Source: Palsa-601 sp963801185
Lineage (GTDB): Bacteria; Actinomycetota; Acidimicrobiia; Acidimicrobiales; Bog-793
DNA length: 64,000 nt
Assembly (NCBI GenBank): GCA_963801185.1
Contig: CAWDDW010000003.1
Span: 2,046,001 to 2,110,000 of the forward strand
Direction of reading: 5' to 3'
The translations under genes were made by a program, and so were the position numbers. Positions 8,648-17,340 of this stretch are shown here, in pieces (position 1 is the first letter of the stretch; each line of letters opens with the position of its first letter). The notes under the pieces are model-generated. The model worked only from the letters and a program-made list of their open reading frames with translations, was not told the origin of the DNA and ran no database searches.

Positions 8648-9325
8648 GTGACGATCCTCGTCGTGGACGACGAGCCCTCCATCGTCGATACGGTCGCCAC
8701 GGTCCTCCGGTACGAGGGATACGAAGTGGCCGAGGCGATCACCGGGCGAGAGGCCCTCGCTCTCGTCCAAGAGCGCCACTTCGACCTCGTGATACTCGAC
8801 GTCATGCTCCCGGACCTAGACGGGCTCGAAGTGACGAGACGCATGCGTGCCGACGGGATAAAGGTGCCGGTGCTGTTCCTCACCGCTCGCGGCGAGGTGC
8901 AGGACCTGGTGGCCGGCCTCGGTGCCGGCGGCGACGACTACGTCGCGAAGCCCTTTTCACTGGCCGAGGTCGTCGCGAGATCGAAGGCGCTGTTGCGCCG
9001 CTCGCACACCGAGCAAGGAGACGGGCGCCTGCGCTTCGGGGACCTCACCATGGACGAGGAGACCCACGAGGTCTGGCGGGGCGACAACCCAGTTCACCTG
9101 ACTGCGACGGAATTCAACCTCTTGAGGGTCTTCCTCCTCAATCCCCGCCGTGTGCTCTCGAAGAGCCAGCTCATCGACTACGTCTGGCACTACGACTTCG
9201 GGGGGAACCAGAACATCGTCGAGACCTACGTGCGCTATCTCCGTAAGAAACTCGACCCTCTCGGGCCGCCCCTCATCCACACGATCAGGCTTGTCGGCTA
9301 TGTCATGCGGGAGGCGGACGAGTAG
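8648..9325 (+). CDS. OmpR/PhoB-family response regulator
   Basis: A 225-residue regulator with an N-terminal receiver domain (acidic pocket DDE at residues 7-9, phospho-acceptor Asp51 in LVILDVMLP, Lys101 in DYVAKPF) and a C-terminal winged helix (SKSQLIDYVWHYDF; VETYVRYLRKKL). GTG start. The sensor kinase starts directly after its stop, so the two form a cognate pair. The downstream redox operon is the obvious candidate target, but no operator could be identified by eye. Confidence 0.94.
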   Translation: MTILVVDDEPSIVDTVATVLRYEGYEVAEAITGREALALVQERHFDLVILDVMLPDLDGLEVTRRMRADGIKVPVLFLTARGEVQDLVAGLGAGGDDYVAKPFSLAEVVARSKALLRRSHTEQGDGRLRFGDLTMDEETHEVWRGDNPVHLTATEFNLLRVFLLNPRRVLSKSQLIDYVWHYDFGGNQNIVETYVRYLRKKLDPLGPPLIHTIRLVGYVMREADE

Positions 9326-10910
9326 GTGTCGCTGCGGCTGCGGCTGCTCATAGCGGTCGGGATCATCGCCCTCGTGGCGCTCGTCGGTGCCGACTTCGTG
9401 ACGTACTCCGCTTTCCGTTCCTACCTGAACGGCCAGCTGGACTCGTCGTTGCGAGCGGGCGCCCAGCCGCTCCAGACCTGCCTCGACCAGGGTGGGCGGC
9501 TGACGGTCTCGCTCGTCGAGGAGAGCGCACCGGGGATCTTCGCGGAGGCTCCGCTCGCCTGCCGGGCGCCTGATCGCCGTCGTTCCTGCAACCGAGGACG
9601 GCAGGTTGAGCTCGCGCCTCGACGTTCCCGCACTGCCGGCGCACCTGGCCGGTACCGGATCACTGCGCCGCCCCGGCCAGCCGGCCGGACCGATGTCGGA
9701 CGACTGCTTGGACTCGATCGGATCGGGTGCCGAGCCGCCCACGACCACTTCGACGACCGTCGCCGACGACACCGGATCGTCGTCTCCCGAAGCGGAGGGT
9801 GCTCACCTTCCGGGCGAGCTCGACTTCACCGCGTCGGCTACGAGGCCCGGGCAAGTTGCATACCGGATGAGGGCCTCGCTGCTGGCGAACGGCGACTTGC
9901 TCGTTCTCGGGCTGCCGCTGACCGAGACCGGCGACACGCTCACCCATCTCTTGCTGATCGAGCTCGGCGTCTCGGGTGCAGCGCTAGCGGCAGCACTCGC
10001 GCTTGGCGTCGTGCTCGTGCGCCTCGGGGTGAAGCCGCTGCTCGATGTCGAGCAGACGGCCGAGCTCATCATGGAGGGGGACTTCCAGGCCCGGGTCCCT
10101 GACCGCTTCCGCCCTGGGACCGAGATGGGACGCCTCACGCGCGTCCTGAACTCGATGCTCGGCGAGATCTCGGAGAACTTCGGCGAGCGCGATCGAACCG
10201 AGGAAGTGCTACGGACCTCCGAGACGCGGATGCGCCAGTTCCTCGCCGACGCCTCCCACGAGTTGCGCACTCCCATAGCGGCCGTGTCGGCGTACGCGGA
10301 GCTGTTCTCGAGGGGAGCCGACGCCCGGCCAGAGGACCTCGGGCGGCTACTGGGAGGCATCCAGAGCGAGACGGCGCGTATGAGCCGGCTCGTGTCCGAC
10401 CTGATGCTGCTGGCCAACCTCGACGAAGGCCGGCCTCTCGACAGGCACCCTGTGGAATTGGTGGCGCTGTGCGCCGACGCCGTCCATGCGGCCGAGGCGG
10501 TCGGTGCTGAATGGCCTCTTCAGCTCGTGGCGACCGAGCCGGTGGAGGTGTCCGGCGACGAAGCCCGCCTGCGGCAGGTCGTCGACAATCTCCTGTCGAA
10601 CGTCCGCGCCCATACTCCTCCCGGCACAGTCGGCTCAGTTCGCGTTACCCGCGGGGGAGGCGACGCCGTGATCGAGGTCTCTGATCACGGGCCGGGACTG
10701 GGCGCCGAGGGTCAGAGGCGCGTCTTCGAGCGTTTCTTCCGGGAGGACACGTCGCGGGCTCGCGCTTCTGGCGGAGCCGGCCTCGGCCTCGCCATCGTCC
10801 AGGCGATCGTCCAGGCCCACGGCGGCTCGGTCGAGGCCCAGGTGACGCCGGGAGGTGGCGCGACGTTCGTCGTCCGGCTGCCCGCCGCGCCCGGCGACAG
10901 CGAAGACTGA
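9326..10910 (+). CDS. Two-component sensor histidine kinase, frameshifted
   Basis: A membrane sensor kinase: TM1 near residues 5-27, an extracytoplasmic loop of about 180 residues, TM2 (SGAALAAALALGVVLVRLGV), HAMP, HisKA (ASHELRTPIAAVSAYAELF, phospho-His) and HATPase (VVDNLLSNVRAHT; DHGPGLG; GLGLAIVQAIVQAHGG). One extra base, probably a C in the ctcc at about 9548-9551, breaks the frame. With it removed the loop reads FAEARSPAGRLIAVV. The partner regulator is immediately upstream. The periplasmic loop resembles no sensor domain I can name. Confidence 0.9.
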
Positions 10911-10998
10911 GTATTCAGCGGCCGCCGCGGCGGTTCTCAGCCGCGTCTCAGGTCCTGACGCCATCCTGATCGCATGGTTCTTCACGAGAGCGCCGCGC

Positions 10999-12411
10999 GT
11001 GACATCGGTCACCGTCGAGCGGGCTGACATCGCAGACCGCCGGAGCGCCACCCGGGAGGCGCGCTCGGCGGCACGACCGCGCCCCAGCTCCCGCCCCGGC
11101 CCGGCTCCCCGCCCGAGAGCCGTCGAAATCGCTCTCGCCGTCGTGGGTCTCGGCTTCGGCGCGACGGTAGCGGTCGGGCTCACCGCCGAGACGTGGGCGG
11201 GACTGAACGCACCGGGCGGGATTGCCATGTTCCTGGGCAACATGACCGGCCTGGCGGGCACGTATCTCGCCCTCGTGATGGTCCTCCTCGTGAGCAGGGT
11301 GCCAGTGGTGGAGCGCGTTCTCGGCCAAGACGGCCTGCTCAGGTGGCACCGCAAGCTGTCACCGTGGCCCATCTCGTTGATCGTGTGTCACGCGGTCCTC
11401 CTCACGTACGCGTACGCGCAGGCTTCGCGCACAGGGGTTCTGCACCAGATAGCCGCCTTCACCTCGGGATATTCGGGGATGTTGCTCGCGATGATCGGCT
11501 TTGGCGTCATGGTGGTCATCGCGGTCCTCTCGATCCACGCGATTCGGCGCCGCCTCCGTCGGGAGACCTGGTGGGCTCTGCATCTCGGGATGTACCTCGC
11601 GTTCGCCCTGGCGTTCGTGCACGAGGTGACGCTCGGGCCGTCCTTCGTCGGCCATCCGCTCACCCAGGCGGTCTGGTCGGCCGCTTGGGCGGCAACAGCC
11701 GGCGTGGTGCTTGCCTATCGCTTCGGGCTGCCGATCCTGCGCAGCCTCCGGCACGACATCCGCGTGGCAGAGGTCCGGCACGAGGCGGACGGCGTGACCT
11801 CCATCATCTGCAGCGGGAGGCACCTCGATCGCCTGGCCGTGTCGGGCGGGCAGTTCTTCGAGTGGCGGTTCCTCACTCGGAAGATGTGGTGGCAGGCGCA
11901 CCCATACTCGCTGTCGGCCCGGCCGAGGCCCCCATACCTGAGGCTCACCGTGAAGGCCGTCGGCGACCACTCGCGCGGCCTTGCCTCCCTGGCGCCAGGC
12001 ACGCGAGTAGGTATCGAGGGGCCCTACGGCGCCTTCACGGTTCACGCCCGCCGGCGTCGCAAGGTGGCGCTGATCGCAGGAGGGATCGGTGTGACGGCCG
12101 CTCGGTCCCTGCTCGAGGATCTGCCGAAGAGGACCGAACCCGTCTTCGTGTGGCGAGTCTCGAACAACGGGGACGCGGCGCTCGAGACCGAGGTTCGAGA
12201 GCTCATCTCTCACCTGCGGGGCAAGCTCCACATCGTGACGGGCCGCCGTGACGAATTCCCGCTCCATCGAGTGGCGAAGCTGGTGCCCGACATCAGGCAG
12301 CGGGACGTTTTCGTGTCCGGCTCGGAGGGTTTTGTCGAGAGCATGGTCGAAGTCCTGGCCCGCCAGGGCGTGCCGCGAGAAGCCATCCACTACGAGGTGT
12401 ACGCCCTGTGA
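10999..12411 (+). CDS. Ferric reductase-like transmembrane flavocytochrome
   Basis: The start at GTG 10999 gives 470 residues. The N-terminal half has about six membrane helices of the ferric-reductase-like (heme b) type, with conserved His in LRWHRKLSPWPISLIVCHAVLL and TWWALHLGMYLAFALAFVHEV. The C-terminal half is a ferredoxin-reductase-type module: FAD motif HPYSLSARP, the NAD(P)H-binding AGGIGVTAARSLLEDL and a terminal VSGSEGFVESM. It should move electrons from cytosolic NAD(P)H across the membrane. Its stop overlaps the FMN-binding protein gene by 4 bp (GTGA), implying that this protein is the electron acceptor. It starts 88 nt after the sensor kinase. Confidence 0.87.
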   Translation: MTSVTVERADIADRRSATREARSAARPRPSSRPGPAPRPRAVEIALAVVGLGFGATVAVGLTAETWAGLNAPGGIAMFLGNMTGLAGTYLALVMVLLVSRVPVVERVLGQDGLLRWHRKLSPWPISLIVCHAVLLTYAYAQASRTGVLHQIAAFTSGYSGMLLAMIGFGVMVVIAVLSIHAIRRRLRRETWWALHLGMYLAFALAFVHEVTLGPSFVGHPLTQAVWSAAWAATAGVVLAYRFGLPILRSLRHDIRVAEVRHEADGVTSIICSGRHLDRLAVSGGQFFEWRFLTRKMWWQAHPYSLSARPRPPYLRLTVKAVGDHSRGLASLAPGTRVGIEGPYGAFTVHARRRRKVALIAGGIGVTAARSLLEDLPKRTEPVFVWRVSNNGDAALETEVRELISHLRGKLHIVTGRRDEFPLHRVAKLVPDIRQRDVFVSGSEGFVESMVEVLARQGVPREAIHYEVYAL

Positions 12412-12920
12412 ACGAGAGAAGAGGGCCGATTCTCGGAGCAGCGGCGACGGCCGGGCTCGCAGTCGTGCTGATCGCTCATTCCGCCGGCGGCACCCATCTC
12501 GCTGCCCTCTCGACCTCTCTGCCGACTGCGCGGGGGGCTCAGCGGGGTACGCCGCCGTCTCGCGGCGCCTCCTCGACGACGCCGACGTCCTCCGCCAACA
12601 CCGGCGGCACCTCACCGCCGCCTACGAGCGGGTCGACGACGACCGGGAGCGCCACGGGCGCGCTGGAGCAGTACGGCTACGGCGAGCTGTCCGTGAAGGT
12701 GTCGGTCAAGGGCGGGCGCATCGTCACAGCCAGGGTGGTCGACCTGAGGACCGCCGAGTCCTACTCTCAGCAGCTCGCCCAACAGGTCATCCCGATGCTG
12801 AAGAGCGAGGTGCTCTCGGCCCAGAGCGCCCAGATCTCGGCCGTCTCGGGCGCCACCTACACGAGCGAGGCCTACGCAGCCTCTCTCCAGTCGGCGCTCA
12901 GCAAGCTGGGCTTCAAGTGA
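12408..12920 (+). CDS. Extracytoplasmic FMN-binding (flavinylated) protein
   Basis: A 170-residue protein with an N-terminal membrane/signal helix (ILGAAATAGLAVVLIAH), a Thr/Ser/Pro linker (about residues 40-85) and one FMN_bind domain. SGATYTS at 147-153 is the motif whose Thr (Thr150) receives FMN in a phosphoester bond from ApbE. The Asp often found three residues before the motif Ser is Ser144 here. It overlaps both neighbours by 4 bp (GTGA in each case), the next being apbE itself. Known relatives relay electrons outside the membrane from flavocytochromes to extracellular or periplasmic acceptors. Confidence 0.87.
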   Translation: MNERRGPILGAAATAGLAVVLIAHSAGGTHLAALSTSLPTARGAQRGTPPSRGASSTTPTSSANTGGTSPPPTSGSTTTGSATGALEQYGYGELSVKVSVKGGRIVTARVVDLRTAESYSQQLAQQVIPMLKSEVLSAQSAQISAVSGATYTSEAYAASLQSALSKLGFK

Positions 12921-13735
12921 GGGCCGCCAGGGTGATTTGCCACGAGGAAGAGGTCATGGGCACCGTCGTCTCTTATAGCGTCACCCCGGGTGACATTTCC
13001 GCTCACGAGTTGGCACTTGCGATGGCCGAGAGCATCGCGGAGCTGCATCGCCTCGATGACCTCTTCAGCACGTGGCAGGCCGAGAGCCCGATGAGCCGCT
13101 TCCGGCGCGGCGAGCTCGACCCCACTGAGGTGCCGGGCGAGATCCCCACCGTGCTCGGGCTGTGCGCGGCCCTCAAGAGGGTCTCGGAGGGCTGGTTCGA
13201 CCCGTGGGCAATCGCAGGCGGGGTTGATCCGACCGGCCTCGTCAAAGGGTGGGCGATCGATCGCGCAACGGCGGTGCTCGCCGATGCCGGGGTCCGCCGA
13301 GCCCTCGTTAACGGCGGCGGCGACATCGCCACCCATGGCACCGCGGACGACGAGGACGGCGGCTGGCGGGTCGGCATCCGGCATCCCTGGCATCCGGACG
13401 GCCTCGCCTGCATAATCGAGCTCGTCGCCGGGTCGGCGGTGGCCACCTCGGCTCGCTACGAACGGGGAGAGCACCTCGTCGATCCCTTCGCCGGGAGGGC
13501 GTCTCGCCGGCAGACGGGAAGGAGAGTCGCGTCGGCGACGGTCGTCGGAGAGTCGCTCGCCGTCGCGGACGGACTCGCGACCGCGCTCGCGGTAGGCGGA
13601 GACGCCCTGCCAGGCGATGAGCCGCTTCAACCGGGTTACGAGGCCTACCGGATCTACGAAGACGGCAACGAGGAGTCGACGCCTCGCTTCCCGTTCTGGA
13701 CGGTGAAGGCCGAGCCGAGCCTCTCGGCGCGATGA
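12917..13735 (+). CDS. apbE: FAD:protein FMN transferase
   Basis: The start is GTG 12917, overlapping the FMN-binding gene stop (GTGA); the 272-residue product begins VRAARVICHEEEVMGTVV. ApbE splits FAD and attaches FMN to Thr of FMN_bind domains. Family blocks are visible: an N-terminal MGT motif, DPTGLVKGWAIDRA, ALVNGGGDIA and ATSARYERGEHLVDP. No lipobox or signal peptide is seen, so it may act from the cytosolic face or be exported otherwise; most ApbE proteins are lipoproteins or Tat-exported. The direct coupling to the FMN-binding gene makes the substrate assignment strong. Confidence 0.9.
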   Translation: MRAARVICHEEEVMGTVVSYSVTPGDISAHELALAMAESIAELHRLDDLFSTWQAESPMSRFRRGELDPTEVPGEIPTVLGLCAALKRVSEGWFDPWAIAGGVDPTGLVKGWAIDRATAVLADAGVRRALVNGGGDIATHGTADDEDGGWRVGIRHPWHPDGLACIIELVAGSAVATSARYERGEHLVDPFAGRASRRQTGRRVASATVVGESLAVADGLATALAVGGDALPGDEPLQPGYEAYRIYEDGNEESTPRFPFWTVKAEPSLSAR

Positions 13736-14373
13736 GAGTCGCAAGACCCGAAGAGCAACGGGCATCGGTGTTGCCGGCGCGGCACCGCCGGGTCAGCGTC
13801 GCCGCGAACGCCCGGCTCACGAGCTCGGTCGGAGCACTCCTCCTCGTGCTCCTCGCTCTCGAGGGCGTGACGATCGTTGGCCTCGGGCGCCTCACGACAG
13901 CGCACGTGGTCATCGGGATGATGCTGATCCCGCCGGTCGTCGTGAAGATGGCCTCGACCGGATACCGACTCGTCCGCTATTACGCGGGCGACCCTGCGTA
14001 CCGGAAGAAGGGTCCGCCTCCGGTCCTGTTGCGCCTTCTCGGCCCGTTCGTGGTCGTTCTCACGGCGATCGTGATCGCGAGCGGGGTCGCGCTTCTCTTC
14101 GCCCCGTATCGCTGGCGGGCGGAGATGATGTTCGTTCACAAGGCGAGCTTCGTGCTGTGGTTCGGCGCGATGACGATCCACGTGATCGGACACATAGTCG
14201 AGACCGCTCGCTTGGCCCCGCGTGACTGGTCCGCCCGGACACGACGCGACATCGCAGGCGCCGGCGCTCGGCAGTGGCTCGTGGTTGTGAGCCTGGCGGC
14301 CGGACTGGTTTTGGGCATCGCTGTGGCGCCGCAGGTGGGAACGTGGCTCGCGGCGGGAAGAGCGGTGCACTGA
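13732..14373 (+). CDS. Cytochrome b561-like integral membrane protein
   Basis: A 213-residue protein with four or five predicted helices. Paired His residues lie in the membrane segments (TTAHVVIGMML; FVHKASFVLWFGAMTIHVIGH), a pattern compatible with heme b ligation in four-helix b-type cytochromes. It is the last gene of the redox operon, overlapping apbE by 4 bp (ATGA), and could be a second quinol- or heme-linked electron input. The family assignment is by pattern and context and is less certain than the neighbours. Confidence 0.6.
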   Translation: MRVARPEEQRASVLPARHRRVSVAANARLTSSVGALLLVLLALEGVTIVGLGRLTTAHVVIGMMLIPPVVVKMASTGYRLVRYYAGDPAYRKKGPPPVLLRLLGPFVVVLTAIVIASGVALLFAPYRWRAEMMFVHKASFVLWFGAMTIHVIGHIVETARLAPRDWSARTRRDIAGAGARQWLVVVSLAAGLVLGIAVAPQVGTWLAAGRAVH

Positions 14374-14396
14374 GCTCGGGAGGCCCGGCCGCCGGC

Positions 14397-15172
14397 TCAC
14401 TGCCCGAAACGGCGCTCCCTTCGCGCGAAGTCTCGCAGCGCCCGCAAGAAGTCGACCCGGCGGAATTCCGGCCAGTAGGGGTCGACGAACACGCACTCGG
14501 CGTAGGCGGACTGCCACAGCAAGAAACCCGACAGCCGCGCCTCCCCGCTCGTCCTGATCACGAGATCGGGATCGGGAAGATCAGCGGTGTAGAGGTGGGC
14601 GGACAAGCCGGCGGCGTCGATGTGAGCGGCGAGCTCGGACGGCGGTACGCCGCTCTCGACGAGCATCGAGACGAGCGACCTGCAGGCATCGATGATCTCG
14701 TCGCGGCCTCCGTACCCGAGAGCCAGGTTGAAGTGCCAAGCCGACTGCGAGCCCGGGATGGCCGCCTCGGCGAGAGCGACCGCGTCGGAGAGGCGTGGGG
14801 GCAGGGCTCGAGGCTGCCGATCACACGAACCGAGCATCCGAGCGAGGCCGCGAGAGCGGGCAGATCCTGGAGAAGGTCGACGAGAACGTCGAAATAGGGG
14901 TCGAGCTCCTCGCGGGGCCGGCGCAGGTTGTCGGTCGACAGCACCCAAGCGGTGACGGCCGGGAGGTGCAGCTGGGCGCTCCAGCCAAGCAGTTCCCGAA
15001 GCTTGACCATGCCGGTGCGGTAGCTGGCGGTGTAGTCGGCGAGCCCTTCTGCTCGAGCAAAACGCCGGTGGCCGTCGAGGATGACGCCGACATGGGAAGG
15101 CAATTGGTCGGGCGGGAGCGACTTGAGGAGACGTCGCTCGTATGCCCGGTACAGCGGCGCAGACCATGCCAT
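14397..15172 (-). CDS. uppS: Z-isoprenyl diphosphate synthase (UppS/Rv1086-like), frameshifted
   Basis: A cis-prenyltransferase that condenses isopentenyl diphosphate with an allylic diphosphate. The whole sequence most resembles the short-chain Z-farnesyl diphosphate synthase type of mycobacteria (LYRAYERRLL at the N-terminus; LYTADLPDPDLVIRTSGE and SGFLLWQSAYAE near the C-terminus; WPEFRRVDFLRALRDF at the end). The active-site P-loop reads ILDGHRRFAR, with His where DGN is nearly invariant. A base is missing near 14808 (EALPPRLSD is split between frames). ATG 15172 is used. The product could feed polyprenyl phosphate for DPA and peptidoglycan synthesis. Confidence 0.9.
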
Positions 15173-15233
15173 ACCGACATTGTCGTCTGTGCGGGCGGCT
15201 TCACGGTGCCACCCGGCCCGGGACAGCTCCCGG

Positions 15234-17270
15234 CTACTTGCCAACCTTCAGTGTCAGGACCACTGTCGCGGTCTGCTTCGGCTTCGAAGAGTCAGAGACC
15301 ACGAAGGTCGCCCGTGCCTTGGCAGCCTTAGTCGGCGTGCCCGACAGAACTCCCGTCTTCCCGTTGAGCTTGATCCCAGAGGGCAGGTGGTGAGCCCTGT
15401 AGTGGAGGGGGGACTTGCCTCCAGAGGTGCTGATCTTCGCCGAGTATTTCTTGCCGACCGTGCCGCCAGGCAGTGACGACGTCGTGACGACGAGGGCGGG
15501 CACCGTCGATCCTGAGATGTCCTGCCCCGAGCCGATGCCGTTCACGCCGTTACCGCCCGCGAGCCCGCCGAGCCCACCTGGATCACCGTTCGAGCCACCG
15601 GGGCTGCCGCCCATGCCTGCATCGCCGGCGACACTGGCCTCACCGCCGTCTCCTGCGTCACCGCCGGTTGCCACGCAACTCGAGAAGGAGATGGCCTTCG
15701 AGACGACCGCCACCGTGTCCGTCGAGTAGACCGCGCCTCCCGCCGCGTTGGCGCCGTTCGTCCCGTCGGTGGCGTTGACGCCGTCGGTGCCGTTCGCTCC
15801 GGGACCGCCGGTCCCACTCGGCCCGTGCCCGTCGAGCTCACCGTTCTCGCCGCCGCCTCCACCATTTCCCCCGTACCCGCCGGTGGCCCCGTCGGTGCCG
15901 TCGCCACCATCGCCACCTTCGCCGCCGAGGGCGCTGTCGGTTGAGAACGTCGCCGACTCGATCAGCAGCGAGCCGGAGTTGTATATGGCTCCGCCCTCGC
16001 CCTTGGCGGGGGAGCCGGCTTTGCCGGGAGCGGCTGAGGGTCCGGCATCGACGCCTGCTCCACCGTCACCGCCACGTCCGCCATCGCCCGTCCCGGATCC
16101 CTCGCCGCCTGTTCCACCTGCACCGCCTACTCCGCCAAGGTTCGTCGGACCTGAGCCGGGAGCACCCGAGCCCGCGAACAGGCCACCGTCGCCGCCGAGG
16201 GCTGTGTCGTCTGAGAATGTCGTCTTCGTCACCTTGAGCGAGCCGGTGTTGAAGATGGCACCACCGTATCCGGGCGCTCCGTTACCGGCGTTGCCTCCGT
16301 TGCCCGAGACATCGCTTCCGGCGCCGGCTGCCCCACCCGCGCCACCGACGCCGCCGGCGGCATTGCCCGAAGCCTCCGCGCCATCGCCCCCATTGCCGCC
16401 GTTCCCCCCTGAGCCTGCAAAGCCACCGTCGCCCCCGATGTTGCCGAGCCCTCCGACGGCGCTATCGCCCGACAGCATGTCGCTCGTGAGGAGGAGCGTG
16501 CCCGAGTTGTCGATCGCGCCGCCCTCGGCCTTGCCTCCGTTGCCGCCGTTGCCGCCGTTGCCCGCGTTGCCGCCGGCTCCGCCCGTGCCCCCGGGCGAGC
16601 CGGCGCCCGATGACCCGGTGCCGTTGTCTCCCGCGCCGCCGACGCCGCCGACGCCACCCTCGCCCCCGCCCCCGCCTTCGCCACCCCATCCGCCGCCCGC
16701 GCTGCAGTCTTCGATCGTCGAGTCGGAGATCGCGACCGTCGCTCCCGACCCGATTTCGAAGCACCCGCCCGAGGCGGACTTGCCGTTGCCGCCGTTCCCG
16801 CCGTTCTTGGCGTCCCCGCCGTCGCCGCCGGTCCCTCCCGGGAAGGACCCCGCTGACCCTGTCGTTCCGTCGGTCCCGAAGGCGCCGTCTTTGCCGTCGG
16901 TGCCCGACGCGACGCCGAACTCGAAGGTGATGCCGGTGAGCGAGAGCGTGCCGCCGCTGATCTCGAACAGCCTGGTGTCGGTTGGGGAGCCCGAGGAGCT
17001 GAAGTCGATGATGACCGACTGCCCGGTCGCGTTGAGGGACGCCTTGCCCTTCGAGAAGGTGAGCGGGGAGGTGAGGGCAATCGTGCCCGAGCACTCGACC
17101 TTGACCGAGCCGCCGGCATCGAGCGCTCCCTGAAAGGCGGCCTGAGTACAGCTCGTGATGGCCCCTCCGCCCGTGGCGGAGGCCGGGTCCGACGCCAGTG
17201 CGGCACCGCCGGTGGCGACGCCGATCATCAGCACGATGCCGGCTACGCCCTTCCAAATGGATCTGCCCAT
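15234..17270 (-). CDS. Large secreted glycine-rich beta-helix-like protein with C-terminal Ig-like domain (copy 1)
   Basis: A 678-residue protein with a signal peptide (MGRSIWKGVAGIVLMIGVATGGAALA), then a Cys-containing N-terminal block (TSCTQAAFQGALDAGGSV; LFEISGGTLSLTG) like right-handed beta-helix proteins. Repeated units of the type GGAI-NSGTLLL-S-LSGDSAVGG are separated by long GGxGG tracts reminiscent of PE_PGRS proteins. The C-terminus is a putative-Ig (He_PIG) domain (VVTTSSLPGGTVGKKYSAKI; GKTGVLSGTPTKA). No sortase motif is visible. GGAG precedes ATG 17270. A paralog lies directly upstream. Likely surface or matrix protein; the function is unknown. Confidence 0.8.
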   Translation of the reverse strand: MGRSIWKGVAGIVLMIGVATGGAALASDPASATGGGAITSCTQAAFQGALDAGGSVKVECSGTIALTSPLTFSKGKASLNATGQSVIIDFSSSGSPTDTRLFEISGGTLSLTGITFEFGVASGTDGKDGAFGTDGTTGSAGSFPGGTGGDGGDAKNGGNGGNGKSASGGCFEIGSGATVAISDSTIEDCSAGGGWGGEGGGGGEGGVGGVGGAGDNGTGSSGAGSPGGTGGAGGNAGNGGNGGNGGKAEGGAIDNSGTLLLTSDMLSGDSAVGGLGNIGGDGGFAGSGGNGGNGGDGAEASGNAAGGVGGAGGAAGAGSDVSGNGGNAGNGAPGYGGAIFNTGSLKVTKTTFSDDTALGGDGGLFAGSGAPGSGPTNLGGVGGAGGTGGEGSGTGDGGRGGDGGAGVDAGPSAAPGKAGSPAKGEGGAIYNSGSLLIESATFSTDSALGGEGGDGGDGTDGATGGYGGNGGGGGENGELDGHGPSGTGGPGANGTDGVNATDGTNGANAAGGAVYSTDTVAVVSKAISFSSCVATGGDAGDGGEASVAGDAGMGGSPGGSNGDPGGLGGLAGGNGVNGIGSGQDISGSTVPALVVTTSSLPGGTVGKKYSAKISTSGGKSPLHYRAHHLPSGIKLNGKTGVLSGTPTKAAKARATFVVSDSSKPKQTATVVLTLKVGK
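15540..16860 (-). repeat. Low-complexity GGN repeat tract inside copy 1
   Basis: Coding-strand GGC/GGT/GGA-rich DNA encoding GGxGG units, interrupted by beta-helix-like repeats that share NSGTLLI/L and TFSDDTALGG-type wording. Such tracts are prone to slippage, recombination and assembly error. Confidence 0.8.
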
Positions 17271-17282
17271 GACCCCGCTCCT

Positions 17283-17340
17283 TACGTCGCGATCTTCAGT
17301 GTCAAAGTGAGTGAAGCAATTTGTCTCGGCCTCGAGGTCC
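17283..17340 (-). pseudogene. 3' remnant of a third glycine-rich paralog
   Basis: Between the two large genes the minus strand still encodes SRPRQIASLTLTLKIAT followed by TAA, colinear with the C-terminus of copy 2 (SKPNQTASVTLTLKISK then stop). By hand alignment about 41 of 56 bases match, with many differences at codon third positions. Nothing upstream of the last 17-18 codons remains. It is best explained as the tail of a third tandem copy left by unequal recombination. Confidence 0.7.
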
